Of a DNA stretch of 64,000 nucleotides, positions 1 to 8,641 are shown in pieces. Source of the stretch: Fagopyrum homotropicum (Eukaryota > Streptophyta > Magnoliopsida > Caryophyllales > Polygonaceae); contig BSWB01000008.1 in assembly GCA_033239125.1 (NCBI GenBank), forward strand, positions 18,754,001-18,818,000, written 5' to 3'. A program made the position numbers and the translations under genes. The notes beneath the pieces were generated by a model that saw nothing but the letters and a program-made list of their open reading frames with translations, was not told the DNA's origin and ran no database searches. Within the stretch, counting starts at the first letter, position 1; each line of letters starts with the position of its first letter.

Positions 1-490
1 AGCGAGATGATGCTCACGCTGGCTCCTAGATCACATAAGGCTTCACAAGTGACATCCCCAACTTGAATGGGAATGCAAAATGACCCGGGATCTCTCAACT
101 TGGGTGGCATCTTCTTCTTCATGATTTGAATGAGCTCCGAGGATTTAGATGTCATCCTCACTTCACCAAAGTCTTCCAACTTCCTCTTCCTTGATAGAAT
201 CTCTTTCAAGAACTTCCCATAGGCGGGCATCCCTAGAATAGCATCAAGGAAAGGGATATTAATGTGTAGTTTATTCATCAAGTCAAGGAACTTACCAAAA
301 TGCTTGTCTAGATGTGCTCTGGCCCTTGACAGGGGGAATGGAAGTGGTGGTTTATATGCAGGAGGTGGAATATAAACTTCAGTTTTCTCCTCCGCTTTTT
401 GTGGCTCCACCTCAGTTGGCATCTCGGCCGAAGTGTTCTTCGACTGTATCTGGACCGAGGTGGTCTTCGTTTGTACTGCATCGACCGCGG
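1..490 (-). pseudogene. A1 protease region, frameshifted from gag and cut by the window edge
   Basis: The minus-strand translation contains the conserved stretch KPPLPFPLSRARAHLDKHFG, then the segment leading to the retropepsin active site (CEALCDLGASVSI close to position 1), as in the other Athila copies here. It is in a different frame from the gag ORF: the reading frame changes at about 480-500, near the word ATCGACCGCGG. In B gag and protease are in one frame, so the shift here is probably a mutation rather than programmed frameshifting. The upstream spacer codes through the family word (SAEMPTEVEP region, 400-490). The protease would process the Gag-Pol polyprotein. Confidence 0.7.
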
Positions 491-2068
491 CACTGGATCT
501 GCAGTCTTCAGTCCGCTTCTCATCGTTATTGCCATGATTTGTCTTTTAGGGTTGCTTTCCGTCCTTGTTGGAAGCTTCCCTGGATCTCTTGGCGCTTCAT
601 TCGCCTTGTTAAAGAATTGTTGTTCTAAGGCTTTTTGTGCCTTCGAAAATGAAGTCATGGATGTCTCCATAGAGTTGAGCTTGATCAAGATGGCCTCCAG
701 CACCGCATCTTTCTTTTCCGGCTGGGACGAACTCGATCCTTGCTCCTGGCTCTTCAATGGAGTAGAAGAAGAAGAAGAAGAGAGGAAAGGATTAGAGGAG
801 TCATTCGAATTGGAGTTAGAGTAAGGGTTACCCGAGTTTTGGTTGTTTGCCCTCCAATTATTGTTGTTGGATCCTCTATTGTTGTTGTAGTTGTTGTTCC
901 GGGAACCATTGTTGTTGTTCCGGTAACTATTGTTGTTCCTTGATCCTTGATCTTCCGTTTTGTTTTTAGCAACTAAAAGTTCCTTCAATTGTTTCACATC
1001 ATTCTTCAAAGAAGTGAGTTGATCATTGTTAGGTGGAGCATCTTGAAAGTTAACTCTTTTAACTCCACCTTCAACTCCTTGGTGGGAGTACTTCTCCATG
1101 TGCAAAGCTTGCTTCTCTATGAACTCCCAAGCTTCGTCAATCGGCATGTCTATGAACATGCCGGCGGATAGTAGTTGAAGGTTGAACTGGGTGTTTCCAT
1201 CCAGTCCCTTGAAGTATATCTCCAACAACTCTATCTTTGGAATCCCATGATGTAGGCAATCCAAAAGAATGTCTTTAAATCTCTCCCATGACTTGGACAA
1301 GCTCTCCTTGTCCTTCATGATGAATGCATTAATCTTCCCTCTCATTTCAGCAGTTTTAGAGGGGGGAAAGAATTTAGTTAAAAATTCCGTCGTCATCTCC
1401 TCCCAAGTATTGATTTTTCCTGGAGGAAGAGATTGATACCATGTAAGTGCTCTATCTTTCAAAGAGAAGTAGAAAGGCCTTATCTTGTAGTTGTTGTTTT
1501 CTATTCTTGAAGGTCTCAAGGTCTCCATTAAGATCTCATAGTTTTGTAGATGAGGATGCGGAGATTCCCTCTCTAGCCCTCCAAACTGGCATTGGCGAAT
1601 CATGGAAAGAACTTGTGGTCGAAGCTCATAATCATGGTCCACTGGATCACCTAGGTTGACTCCTGGACGCCTCAGTTGCTGATTGGGGTCCATCCTTTGC
1701 CCTAGGGTCTGTGGAATACCTGCAAAAAGAGCATCTCGGACTGGCATTTGAGATGGAAGTATCTCGGCCTGGGCAGCAGGTACTGGATTCTGCCTCGGTC
1801 GAGGATCTGGGTTCGGTCGAGGTAGATACTGGTCTCGTAAAGCCGGCATATTTGCTTCGATCGCCTCAGTCCTTGTGCGAGTTTCTTCCCTTTCCAATCT
1901 CAACTCTTCCTTGCTGAGGCGTAGTTGTTCTAACGCCTCCTTCAATTCGGCCTCAAGATCGCGATTATCCTGATTGGCCATCTTCGCTTCTTTCAAGCGT
2001 CTTTTGTATGTCTTTTCTGGTTCGGGATCGTAAGGAACGATTTCCTTCTCAGCGCGGGTTCTTCGCAT
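308..2068 (-). CDS. A1 Gag protein (Athila type)
   Basis: An open frame of about 586 codons. The initiator is taken as the ATG at 2068 (MRRTRAEKEIVPYDPEPEKT), because B starts at the equivalent MRRSRGKDLAPFDPEPEK; an upstream in-frame ATG at 2092 is less likely. A charged coiled-coil-like N terminus (EAELKEALEQLRLSKEELRL) is followed by the retrotransposon gag capsid-like domain at about residues 130-330 (GVNLGDP, ALTWYQSLP, WEEMTTEFLTKFFPP, ESLSKSWERFKD, LLEIYFKGLD). Where other Gypsy Gags have a CCHC zinc knuckle, this one has an Asn/Arg/Ser-rich tract (runs of NNN at 840-960), presumably the nucleic-acid-binding region. Gag would assemble the cytoplasmic particle. The last 60 residues or so are out of frame relative to homologues (see the shift near 490). 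Confidence 0.8.
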   Translation of the reverse strand: MRRTRAEKEIVPYDPEPEKTYKRRLKEAKMANQDNRDLEAELKEALEQLRLSKEELRLEREETRTRTEAIEANMPALRDQYLPRPNPDPRPRQNPVPAAQAEILPSQMPVRDALFAGIPQTLGQRMDPNQQLRRPGVNLGDPVDHDYELRPQVLSMIRQCQFGGLERESPHPHLQNYEILMETLRPSRIENNNYKIRPFYFSLKDRALTWYQSLPPGKINTWEEMTTEFLTKFFPPSKTAEMRGKINAFIMKDKESLSKSWERFKDILLDCLHHGIPKIELLEIYFKGLDGNTQFNLQLLSAGMFIDMPIDEAWEFIEKQALHMEKYSHQGVEGGVKRVNFQDAPPNNDQLTSLKNDVKQLKELLVAKNKTEDQGSRNNNSYRNNNNGSRNNNYNNNRGSNNNNWRANNQNSGNPYSNSNSNDSSNPFLSSSSSSTPLKSQEQGSSSSQPEKKDAVLEAILIKLNSMETSMTSFSKAQKALEQQFFNKANEAPRDPGKLPTRTESNPKRQIMAITMRSGLKTADPVPRSMQYKRRPPRSRYSRRTLRPRCQLRWSHKKRRRKLKFIFHLLHINHHFHSPCQGPEHI

Positions 2069-2173
2069 AAACCTAAGAAAAAGAACCTGCAAAAGTCACT
2101 CAAGTAGAGTGGTTAGTAGAAATAGGGGCAAGCGCCCCGAAAGCCAACCGCAACCGGTTCGGTCTAGACCAAG

Positions 2174-2191
2174 TCCCCGGTAACGGCGCCA
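2174..2191 (-). other. A1 primer-binding site (tRNA-Asp)
   Basis: The plus strand reads TCCCCGGTAACGGCGCCA, which is the 3' end of plant tRNA-Asp with CCA and one mismatch (T for C). On the element's sense strand this is the PBS, separated by 7 bases from the LTR end at 2199. Minus-strand DNA synthesis would start here. Confidence 0.85.
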
Positions 2192-2198
2192 AAAAACT

Positions 2199-3950
2199 TG
2201 TTCGCTCCAAACGATGTGTGCAAGCTTTAAATTTATAACCCTTGATGTAAGCTTAAAACAAGGATGCGAACCCGCAGTGTACGGGTCAATCGTAGTAAAA
2301 AGCAAGAAATACCAGGGTCGATCACAAGGACTTAGTGAAACAAAGCAGGTGTAGGTAGTCTATGTAATTACTAACCACAAAAGCGATTAAAGCAATCAAA
2401 GATGATAAAAACTCAATTAAGGAAATATGCAATTCTAGGGATTAAAGCATCTAGTTGTTGTTCCAACTCAAGATCTCAAGATAAAACGGACAAAGCTGAG
2501 ATTTTGCAAGGGAAGGTGTTACTAAAGTGGAATAGATCACCGGGTACGTCTCACTACTCACTAATCCCAAACCGTAACTCCTATTACCGGGTAAGTCTCA
2601 AGGAATTAAGGAAAAGAACAATAACCTCTAACCAACACACCACCTAAGGGAATAGAATCAACCTTTACCGGGTAAGTCTCAGGCTAACTCACAAAGATGA
2701 GATGAAAGCACACTCAAACCCCAATAATGGATAAACCTTTATTACCTATACTTATGATCTTGGGTAAACAAACAAAGGAATTACCGGGTAAGTCTCATCC
2801 TAGGCTTGCATTGAACCAGGAAAGGTGTAATAAGAATAGGATTTGGCAAACTCTAACACTTAACTCTCAGTTTTGGATCAGATAGGTCACCTCGGTCAGA
2901 CGAATTCCACCCCGGCCGAGATGTTCATCGACTGAACGAGATGTTCTAGGGTTAAGGTTAAAGACTCGAACTTTCAGGGTCCTATTGGAATTTAAGATTA
3001 TTTTATCATTGTTTTTCCCACAACCTTAAGTCAATCACCCTAGAATCACACAAAGAAATTAGCCACTCATCATCATGAATGCAATATTCAAATATAAGGG
3101 AAGAAGGTGAATAATTGAACACAAAAACCTTAAGAGAAAGGCTTCAATAACTGAATCAATTATCAAAGTAACAAGCGTTCCTTGGATCACAATCCAATAA
3201 GACAATCAACAAAGAAGGGAATCTAAGATAATCTTACAAAACCCATCACAAAAGCTATAAAAGCTATCAATTTTCTTCCTTCAATCTTCCTTCAACCTTC
3301 AAAAAGGTTTTTTAAATCTCCTAGCTGTTATGATGGTAGCGGGGTGTAGCGGCTGTCTAAGCACGGTTGAATTTGTGGAAAATCCAACCCTTTTATTGGA
3401 AAATTACTTCCCAAAGATAAAAGATCTTAAAAAGATATTTTCCCATAAAATAGGTAAAATATATGAGTTGAATTATCTTCTTCCTTCCACGAATCCATCC
3501 TAAAAATATAAGATCCTCTTTCCAAAAATAAAAGATCTCAGCCAATAATAAAATATATCTCGCCGCATCCAAGGTGTTCGCCTCAATCGAGCAGCTCCTC
3601 TGGATCACCTCGGTCGAGATGGTATTGTAGCTGACCGAGGTGACTCTAAACTGAATGTGAAATCTCTCAAATCTGGTCCAAAGTGAATCTTCAATCCATT
3701 TCCATGATTCCTGGATTCTTCCTTAAGCTCCTGAATGTAACTCCAATGACTCCTTAGCTCTTTTAGCTCCATTTTGATGCAAAACGTGCCATTTTACCTA
3801 TGATGACAATGAAACTTGGTGTAAACCTCGATTCCCACAAAGGTAGATAAAATGACAATATAATCATATAATATACATCCAAACATGCAGATTATTGAAG
3901 ATAAAACGTCTAAACAGGTCCCAAAATATAGACAATAATTCATGCTATCA
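2199..3950 (-). repeat. A1 5' LTR (1752 bp)
   Basis: On the plus strand it starts TGTTCGCTCC next to the PBS and ends CATGCTATCA, so it is bounded by TG...CA. Both ends match the A2 LTR in reverse complement (TGATAGCATG... and ...GGAGCGAACA). It contains several CTCGACCGAGG-type words (2880-2945 and 3565-3645). The block at 2530-2800 with repeated TTACCGGGTAAGTCTC is the R/U5-proximal region also seen in the A2 and B LTRs. A TATA-like AATAAAAGG (sense strand, about 3390-3400) is degenerate compared with TATATAAA in A2. Confidence 0.85.
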
Positions 3951-4529
3951 CCGCGAGCGCGGAACTAAGAGCCGCGGGGGCGGTTTAGTGCAAAACGCTT
4001 CATCTTCAACTGAGCCACGGGGGCGGCATGGCAGGGACGCGGAGGCGGGTCATTAATGCTTTGGAACGGTTGATTGTTGATCTTCTTGACTTTTCTGGTG
4101 TCAAACCGCGGGGGCGGCTTAGTGTCACCGCGGGGGCGGCACAGTGTCGCCGCGGGGGCGGGCCAGTGTCGTCGCGGGTGCCGTGACAGGGTCCCTATGG
4201 AATCAGTGTCGCCGCGGGGGCGGGACAATGTCGCCGCGGGTGCCGTGACAGGGTTCCTCTGGAATCAGTGTCGCCGCGGCTGCCGTGACAGGGTTCCTCT
4301 GGAATCAGTGTCGCCGCAGAGGCGGGACAGTGTCACCGCGGTTGTCGTGATAGGGTTCCTCTGGACTTCTCTTTGCTTCCGTTCTTCTTACAACTATTGT
4401 TAAATCTTTTGATTTCTTCATTGCTTAGTTCTTCAGCTGGATTTACACAGTTGGCAACAAAATACAACCATTTGACTCTAAAAACATACTTAAACTACCT
4501 TAATAAGATAGTGATTCCATCACCTATCA
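3951..4529. repeat. GC-rich CCGCGGGGGCGG repeat array and unassigned DNA
   Basis: This GC-rich segment sits between A1 and A2. The word CCGCGGGGGCGG and variants recur (about 3973, 4107, 4128, 4150, 4210), interleaved with GTGTCRCCGC. A longer unit beginning TGCCGTGACAGGGT recurs at 4179, 4241, 4281 and, degenerate, at 4343 (spacings 62, 40, 62). The same word in reverse complement is dispersed in the chromovirus LTR at 35576-37503, so this may be a piece of a related element. From 4373 to 4529 the DNA is ordinary AT-rich sequence with no recognised gene; homology to Athila polyprotein starts about 4530. Confidence 0.6.
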
Positions 4530-5464
4530 AGGTGCCAACCGAGATGGAGCCCCAGAAAGAGAAAGATAAATCTGAAGTATATGTTCCACCTCATGCTTTT
4601 AAACCACCACTTCCATTCCCTCAGTCAAGGGCAAGAGCACATCTAGACAAGCATTTTAGTAAGTTTCTAGACCTAATGAATAAACTACACATTAACATCC
4701 CTTTCCTTGATGTCATTCTAGGGATGCCCACCTATGGGAAGTTTCTGAAAGAGATTCTATCAAGGAAGAGGAAGCTGGAAGATTTTGGAGAAGTGAGGAT
4801 GACATCTAACTCCTCGGAGCTCATTCAAATCATGAAGGAGAAGATGCCACCCAAATTGAGAGATCCCGGTTCATTTTGCATTTCCATTCAAGTTGGGGAT
4901 GTAACCTATGATGCATTATGTGATCTAGGAGTCAGTGTGAGTATCATTCCGTTGGAGCTATGTGAGAAAATCGGACTTGGAGAGCCCAAGCCGGTGAAGA
5001 TGACGCTATACATGGCGGATCGCTCCATTACCCGTCCCGTCGGTATTTTGGAGGACGTTCCCATCAAGTTAGGTAATTTCTACATACCAATAGACTTTGT
5101 TGTACTTGACATTCCCGCAGATTATCCCATTCCTATCATTCTCGGGAGACCATTTCTAGCAACTTCGGGTTGCAACGTGGATTGTAAGAACGTCAAGTTG
5201 AAATTCAACATTGGTGGTGATCATGTGGAGTTTGCATTGCTTGCTGAAATAAAGGGAGAACCGCTGGAAGATGACATCTTCAACATCTATGATGAAGAAG
5301 AATCTAGAGAATTGGTGAGCTTTGTCCTTATTAATGACCCTCTTGAAAGAGTTCTTAGTTTTAGTTTAATGGAGGAAGGTATAGATGTCTCTTGTGATGC
5401 AGATATACGGAGCTTAAAAGCATTGGAAGCAGATTCAGGAGCTAGATTTGATAAACCGATTTAG
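4530..5464 (+). pseudogene. A2 protease fragment
   Basis: The translation has the conserved Athila pre-protease block (YVPPHAFKPPLPFPQSRARA, LHINIPFLDVILGMP, KFLKEILSRKRKLEDFGEV), then the retropepsin core with active-site stretch CDLGVSVSIIPL at about 4916-4950 and the flap/C-terminal part IILGRPFLATSGC. The residue after the active-site DLG is Val rather than the Ala seen in A1, B, C, E and G. Upstream gag is missing. After the stop at 5462-5464 the sequence runs through a cluster of family words (5500-5600) straight to the pre-integrase region, so the reverse transcriptase and RNase H are deleted. Confidence 0.8.
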
Positions 5465-5536
5465 GAGAAGAAAAGAACGTTAGGTTTCGGTCCTAGTTCT
5501 AGTACCTCGACCGAGGTACTTTCTAGACCAAGCGAG

Positions 5537-6976
5537 GTGTTCTTATCTGAAGAACGTTTGGGTCACCCACCTCGGGCCCCGACCGAGATAGCAAGCGAGA
5601 TGTTGTCAATTGAGGATAACAAACTTTCTGATTCGTTTTATGAGAGTGACTTACAGTTGGTGGAGCACTGGCTTCGCCAAGTTTCTGATGGTAAAGAACC
5701 TTGGTATGCTGATATTGTCATTTACCTTGTTTGTCAGGAAATACCACCCGGATTGACGTACGCTCAAAGGAAGAAGTTCTTCAAGGATGTACGCCCTTAC
5801 TAATGGAATGAATCTCTACTATTCAAGAGAGGTCCAGATGGGATGCTTCGACGATGCATTCCGGAGGATGAAGTTGTTAGTGTCATACGGCATTGCCATT
5901 CGCTTCCTTGTGGAGGACATGCTAGCGCTCACAAAACGTGCGCTAAGGTATTACGTTCTGGTTTCTTTTGGCATACATTATTTAAAGATGTGCAAAGGTT
6001 TGTTGTTTCTTGTGATGAATGCCAAAGAACAGGGAACTTGTCAAGAAGGAACGAGATGCCACTAAACTATATTCAGGAGGTTGCGATTTTTTATGTATGG
6101 GGAGTTGATTTCATGGGACCTTTCTCATCATCAGCGGGGAACCTCTACATTTTCTTAGCTGTTGATTACGTTTCAAGATGGGTGGAAGCCATCGCCTCCC
6201 CCACTAATGACGCCATGGTGATTGTAAAGTTCTTCAATCGGACTACCTTTCCACGTTTTGGGACACCACGCATCATCATCAACGATGAAGGGACACATTT
6301 CATCAACCGGAAGTTCAAGGCACTTTTATCGAAGTATGGGGTAACCCACAAGGTAGCAACCCCTTATCACCCTCAAACTAGTGGACAGGTGGAGATCTCG
6401 AATAGAGAAATCAAGGCAATTTTGGAGAAGACCGTTTCTAGGACAAGAAAAGATTGGTCCATGAAATTAGATGATGCTCTTTGGGCTTATAGGACCGCAT
6501 TCAAGACCCCCATTGGTACCACCCCTTACAATTTGGTATATGGGAAGTCTTGTTAACTACCCGTTAAGCTGGAGCACAAGGCATATTGGGCAATCAAATG
6601 GTTGAATTTTGACATCAAGAAAGCCGGAGAGAAGAGACTTTTAGACATCAATGAGCTGGAGGAGTTGTGCTTAAACGCCTATGAGAATGCCAAGATCTAC
6701 AAGGAAATAACGAAGAGATGACATGACAAGCATATCATTCCTAAGGAGCTCGAAGAAGGAGATCTTGTTCTACTCTTCAACTCCCGCCTCCGCCTCTTTC
6801 CAGGTAAGTTGAAATCTAGACGGACAGGACCTTACGTTGTTAAAACTATTTTTCCCTATGGTGTAGTTTAGATATGGGGCGAAACTAGCGGAAGTTTTAA
6901 GGTCAATGGTCATAGACTGAAGAAGTATCGACCAGAAGTCCCGGCTGAGGAGATTGCACCACTATACCTTGTTTGA
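5537..6976 (+). pseudogene. A2 integrase, several stops
   Basis: The segment begins just before integrase (PWYADIVIYLVCQEIPPGLTY) and then shows the HHCC zinc-binding domain (RHCHSLPCGGHASAHKTCAK with a downstream CDEC), the catalytic core with acidic residues in GVDFMGPF, IINDEGTHF and QVEISNREIKAILE, and the C-terminal domain (GDLVLLFNSRLRLFPGKLKS, TGPYVVKTIFP). Stops interrupt it at about 5801, 6554, 6719 and 6869. Integrase would insert the cDNA into the genome; this copy cannot be functional. After it come the conserved AGCGCTTCTTGGGAGGCAAC block at 7011-7030 and the noncoding spacer. Confidence 0.85.
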
Positions 6977-7779
6977 AGATGATGTACGGTCAAGCTAGCG
7001 ACCTTAAATCAAGCGCTTCTTGGGAGGCAACCCAAGGTATTGCTTTCTTTTCCCTTTTCTAGCTTAACTTTAGATAATTTGCTTCGCTTTGTTTTTTGCG
7101 TCCTCTAGACAGGAACCTGGCACTTTCTAAGGAAGGATTACAGCTCAGGAGCTACACTGGAAGGACAAAAGTTTGAGAAATTAAGAAGATGGAGCTTAAC
7201 TGAGACACATCTCGGTTGTTGACAACACCTCGACCGAGATGTTCTTGACCAACCGAGGCGACTAGGTCTAACATCCAATCTGACACCTCGGTCCGCTCGG
7301 GACCACCTCGACCGAGGTATAATCAAATTCGGCGAGGGGGTATAAAAGGCGCGACGGTTTCTCACTCTTCACACTTTTCCCTCTCTACCCAACCTCGACC
7401 GCGGCGGCTCCCTACCCTTAAATTCTCGATTCTTGCTCGTTTCTTACGTTTTTTGGCTCGATTTCACCGGAGGAAGCAAGAGATTCAGTTTCAAGCATCA
7501 AACAGCAAGGAAAACGCATCAATCTACAAAATCTAGGGTATTTCGTTCCAAACCCTAACTCCATCCTTCTTTTTCTGATTTTGAGCAGATCTGGCTTTGG
7601 TTGCCATTGATTGTTGTTGAAAAATATATAAGTACCCTTAGAAAGCCTTTGGTAGTTATTTGGGGGAAAAGAACTTACAAATTCAAAGAGTGCGATCAAA
7701 CAGAAGTTCGCCTTGGTCCAGTCAACTGTGTCTCGGCCGAGGTGTTCTTTGGGAAACTGAGGTGTTCTTCGTCAGAAAA
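6977..7779 (+). other. A2 spacer between integrase and the post-pol ORF
   Basis: This stretch has no convincing coding frame. It opens with a block conserved after pol in B, C and E (GGTCAAGCTAGCGACCTTAA, then GGGAGGCAACCCAAGGTA near 7022-7040). Several near-palindromic ACCTCGACCGAGGT words follow (7227-7240, 7305-7318, 7395-7407), then a TATA box and a pyrimidine-rich stretch (7360-7400), and a further CTCGGCCGAGGTG at about 7732. Near 7570-7590 TTTTTCTGATTTTGAGCAG resembles a 3' splice site. Confidence 0.6.
7341..7348 (+). promoter_or_regulatory. Candidate internal TATA box of A2
   Basis: TATAAAAG stands in a GC-rich setting between two family words, about 440 bp upstream of the ATG at 7780, and is followed by a CT-rich leader-like tract as in many plant promoters. 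It could drive the post-pol ORF separately from the LTR. This is inference from sequence only; no transcript evidence is available. Confidence 0.4.
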
Positions 7780-8641
7780 ATGAGCAACAGATTTGATCAT
7801 CAGTTGGCCTTGAGGGACAGGCCTAGCAGTTCCCATCAGTCTTCTCCTTCTTCTGCTTCTCAGTTTTCCATTCTAGTGATCCACGAGCTTCACTAGAAAG
7901 ACTATGATCGTATTTACAGGCGTCCGATAGTTGACCCGCACTTCCTTCATGTTGATACCTTCGAGTGCCTCCATGTGGTGGAGGACTTGAAGAAGATAAT
8001 CTCCATGGTCGTGCTGGAGGAGTTCATGGATATTAAAGCACCGGCTTATTTGGAGCTGACCATGGAGTTTGTCAGCTCAGTGACATATGTGCCGGAGTAC
8101 AATGGAATCAAGTACCGGCTGCTGAACAAAATTATGTAGTTCCTATGGACCAGATTAGGGAGATTTTCGGTTTACATACCCCGACTGTGACTGATGTTCC
8201 TTCCCGAGCAGTGGCTCGGAGTTTCTGGGGTGAGATAGCTCATATGACTGACCATAGTGACAGGTGGAGGCCCGGAGATTCCCGGGAGCGTATTATCTTT
8301 CATCTTGCTTTCCGCCTTGCTCACAGGATCTTCAGTGAGACACTTTTGGCGCGTACTGAGACGCCCCAGAAGATCCGTCAGGGGGAGCTACTGAGCCTAT
8401 TTTGTATGGTGATTGGAAGAGTCCCAGACTTTGCTGCCATGTTGGCATATGATTTGCATAGGATCAAGGGCAAGTCGAATGGCGATATCTGTTGTGGTGG
8501 GTTGGTGACCCACATCGCCACTTCTATGGGTCTGGATCTTTCAGCTTGTACACTAGATGCGGCTGTGAAGCCGCTAGGATTACAGGAGATGATCACGAGA
8601 CGTATTCTTATACCTCGTGGCCTTGGCACACCTTATGTTGC
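7780..8641 (+). pseudogene. Athila post-pol ORF ('ORF1'/env-position protein), N-terminal part
   Basis: The ATG at 7780 (MSNRFDHQLALRDRP) opens a Ser-rich N terminus. The frame meets a stop at about 7894 but continues recognisably (DYDRIYRRPIVDPHFLHVDT, AYLELTMEFVSSVTYVPE, RLLNKIM), with another stop and a frame change around 8137-8145, and then MDQIREIFGLHTP, FHLAFRLAHRIFSE, LFCMVIGRVPDFAAMLAYDL, GGLVTHIATSMGLDL. Position (between integrase and 3' LTR) and character fit the Athila-specific protein family whose function is unknown. Element B splits it after the codons for CCTTATGTTGC; the rest is at 28642-29200. An apparent 296-codon ORF at 8145-9035 is a chimera that reads into the B LTR. 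Confidence 0.7.

Larger units (their letters stand above)
1..3950 (-). mobile_element. Athila-type Ty3/Gypsy element A1, 5' portion
   Basis: Read on the minus strand this segment holds, in order, an LTR (3950 down to 2199), a tRNA-Asp primer-binding site, a leader, a gag gene and the beginning of the protease, and it then leaves the window at position 1. The order LTR-PBS-gag-PR is the standard Gypsy order. The tRNA-Asp PBS, the gag without a zinc knuckle and the long LTR point to the Athila group. The 3' half, including reverse transcriptase and the second LTR, lies outside the window, so its target duplication cannot be tested; the bases outside the LTR start at 3951-3955 are CCGCG. It faces head-to-head with element A2, from which it differs clearly in sequence while belonging to the same family (same CTCGACCGAGG words). 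Confidence 0.85.
4530..8641 (+). mobile_element. Athila element A2, left part (5'-truncated, interrupted by B)
   Basis: Plus-strand Athila DNA beginning inside the gag-protease spacer. No 5' LTR, PBS or gag is present. It holds the protease, then a deletion that removes reverse transcriptase and RNase H, then integrase, a noncoding stretch, and the N-terminal part of the post-pol Athila ORF. At 8642 element B interrupts it; A2 resumes at 28637 and ends with an LTR at 32384. The GTTGC at 8637-8641 is the target duplication created by B, not an A2 feature. Confidence 0.85.

Noticed and set aside
4074..4403. Plus-strand ORF of 109 codons across the GC-rich array
   Set aside because: Repeat-coded Arg/Gly-rich translation of the CCGCGG array; no start context or homologue recognised.
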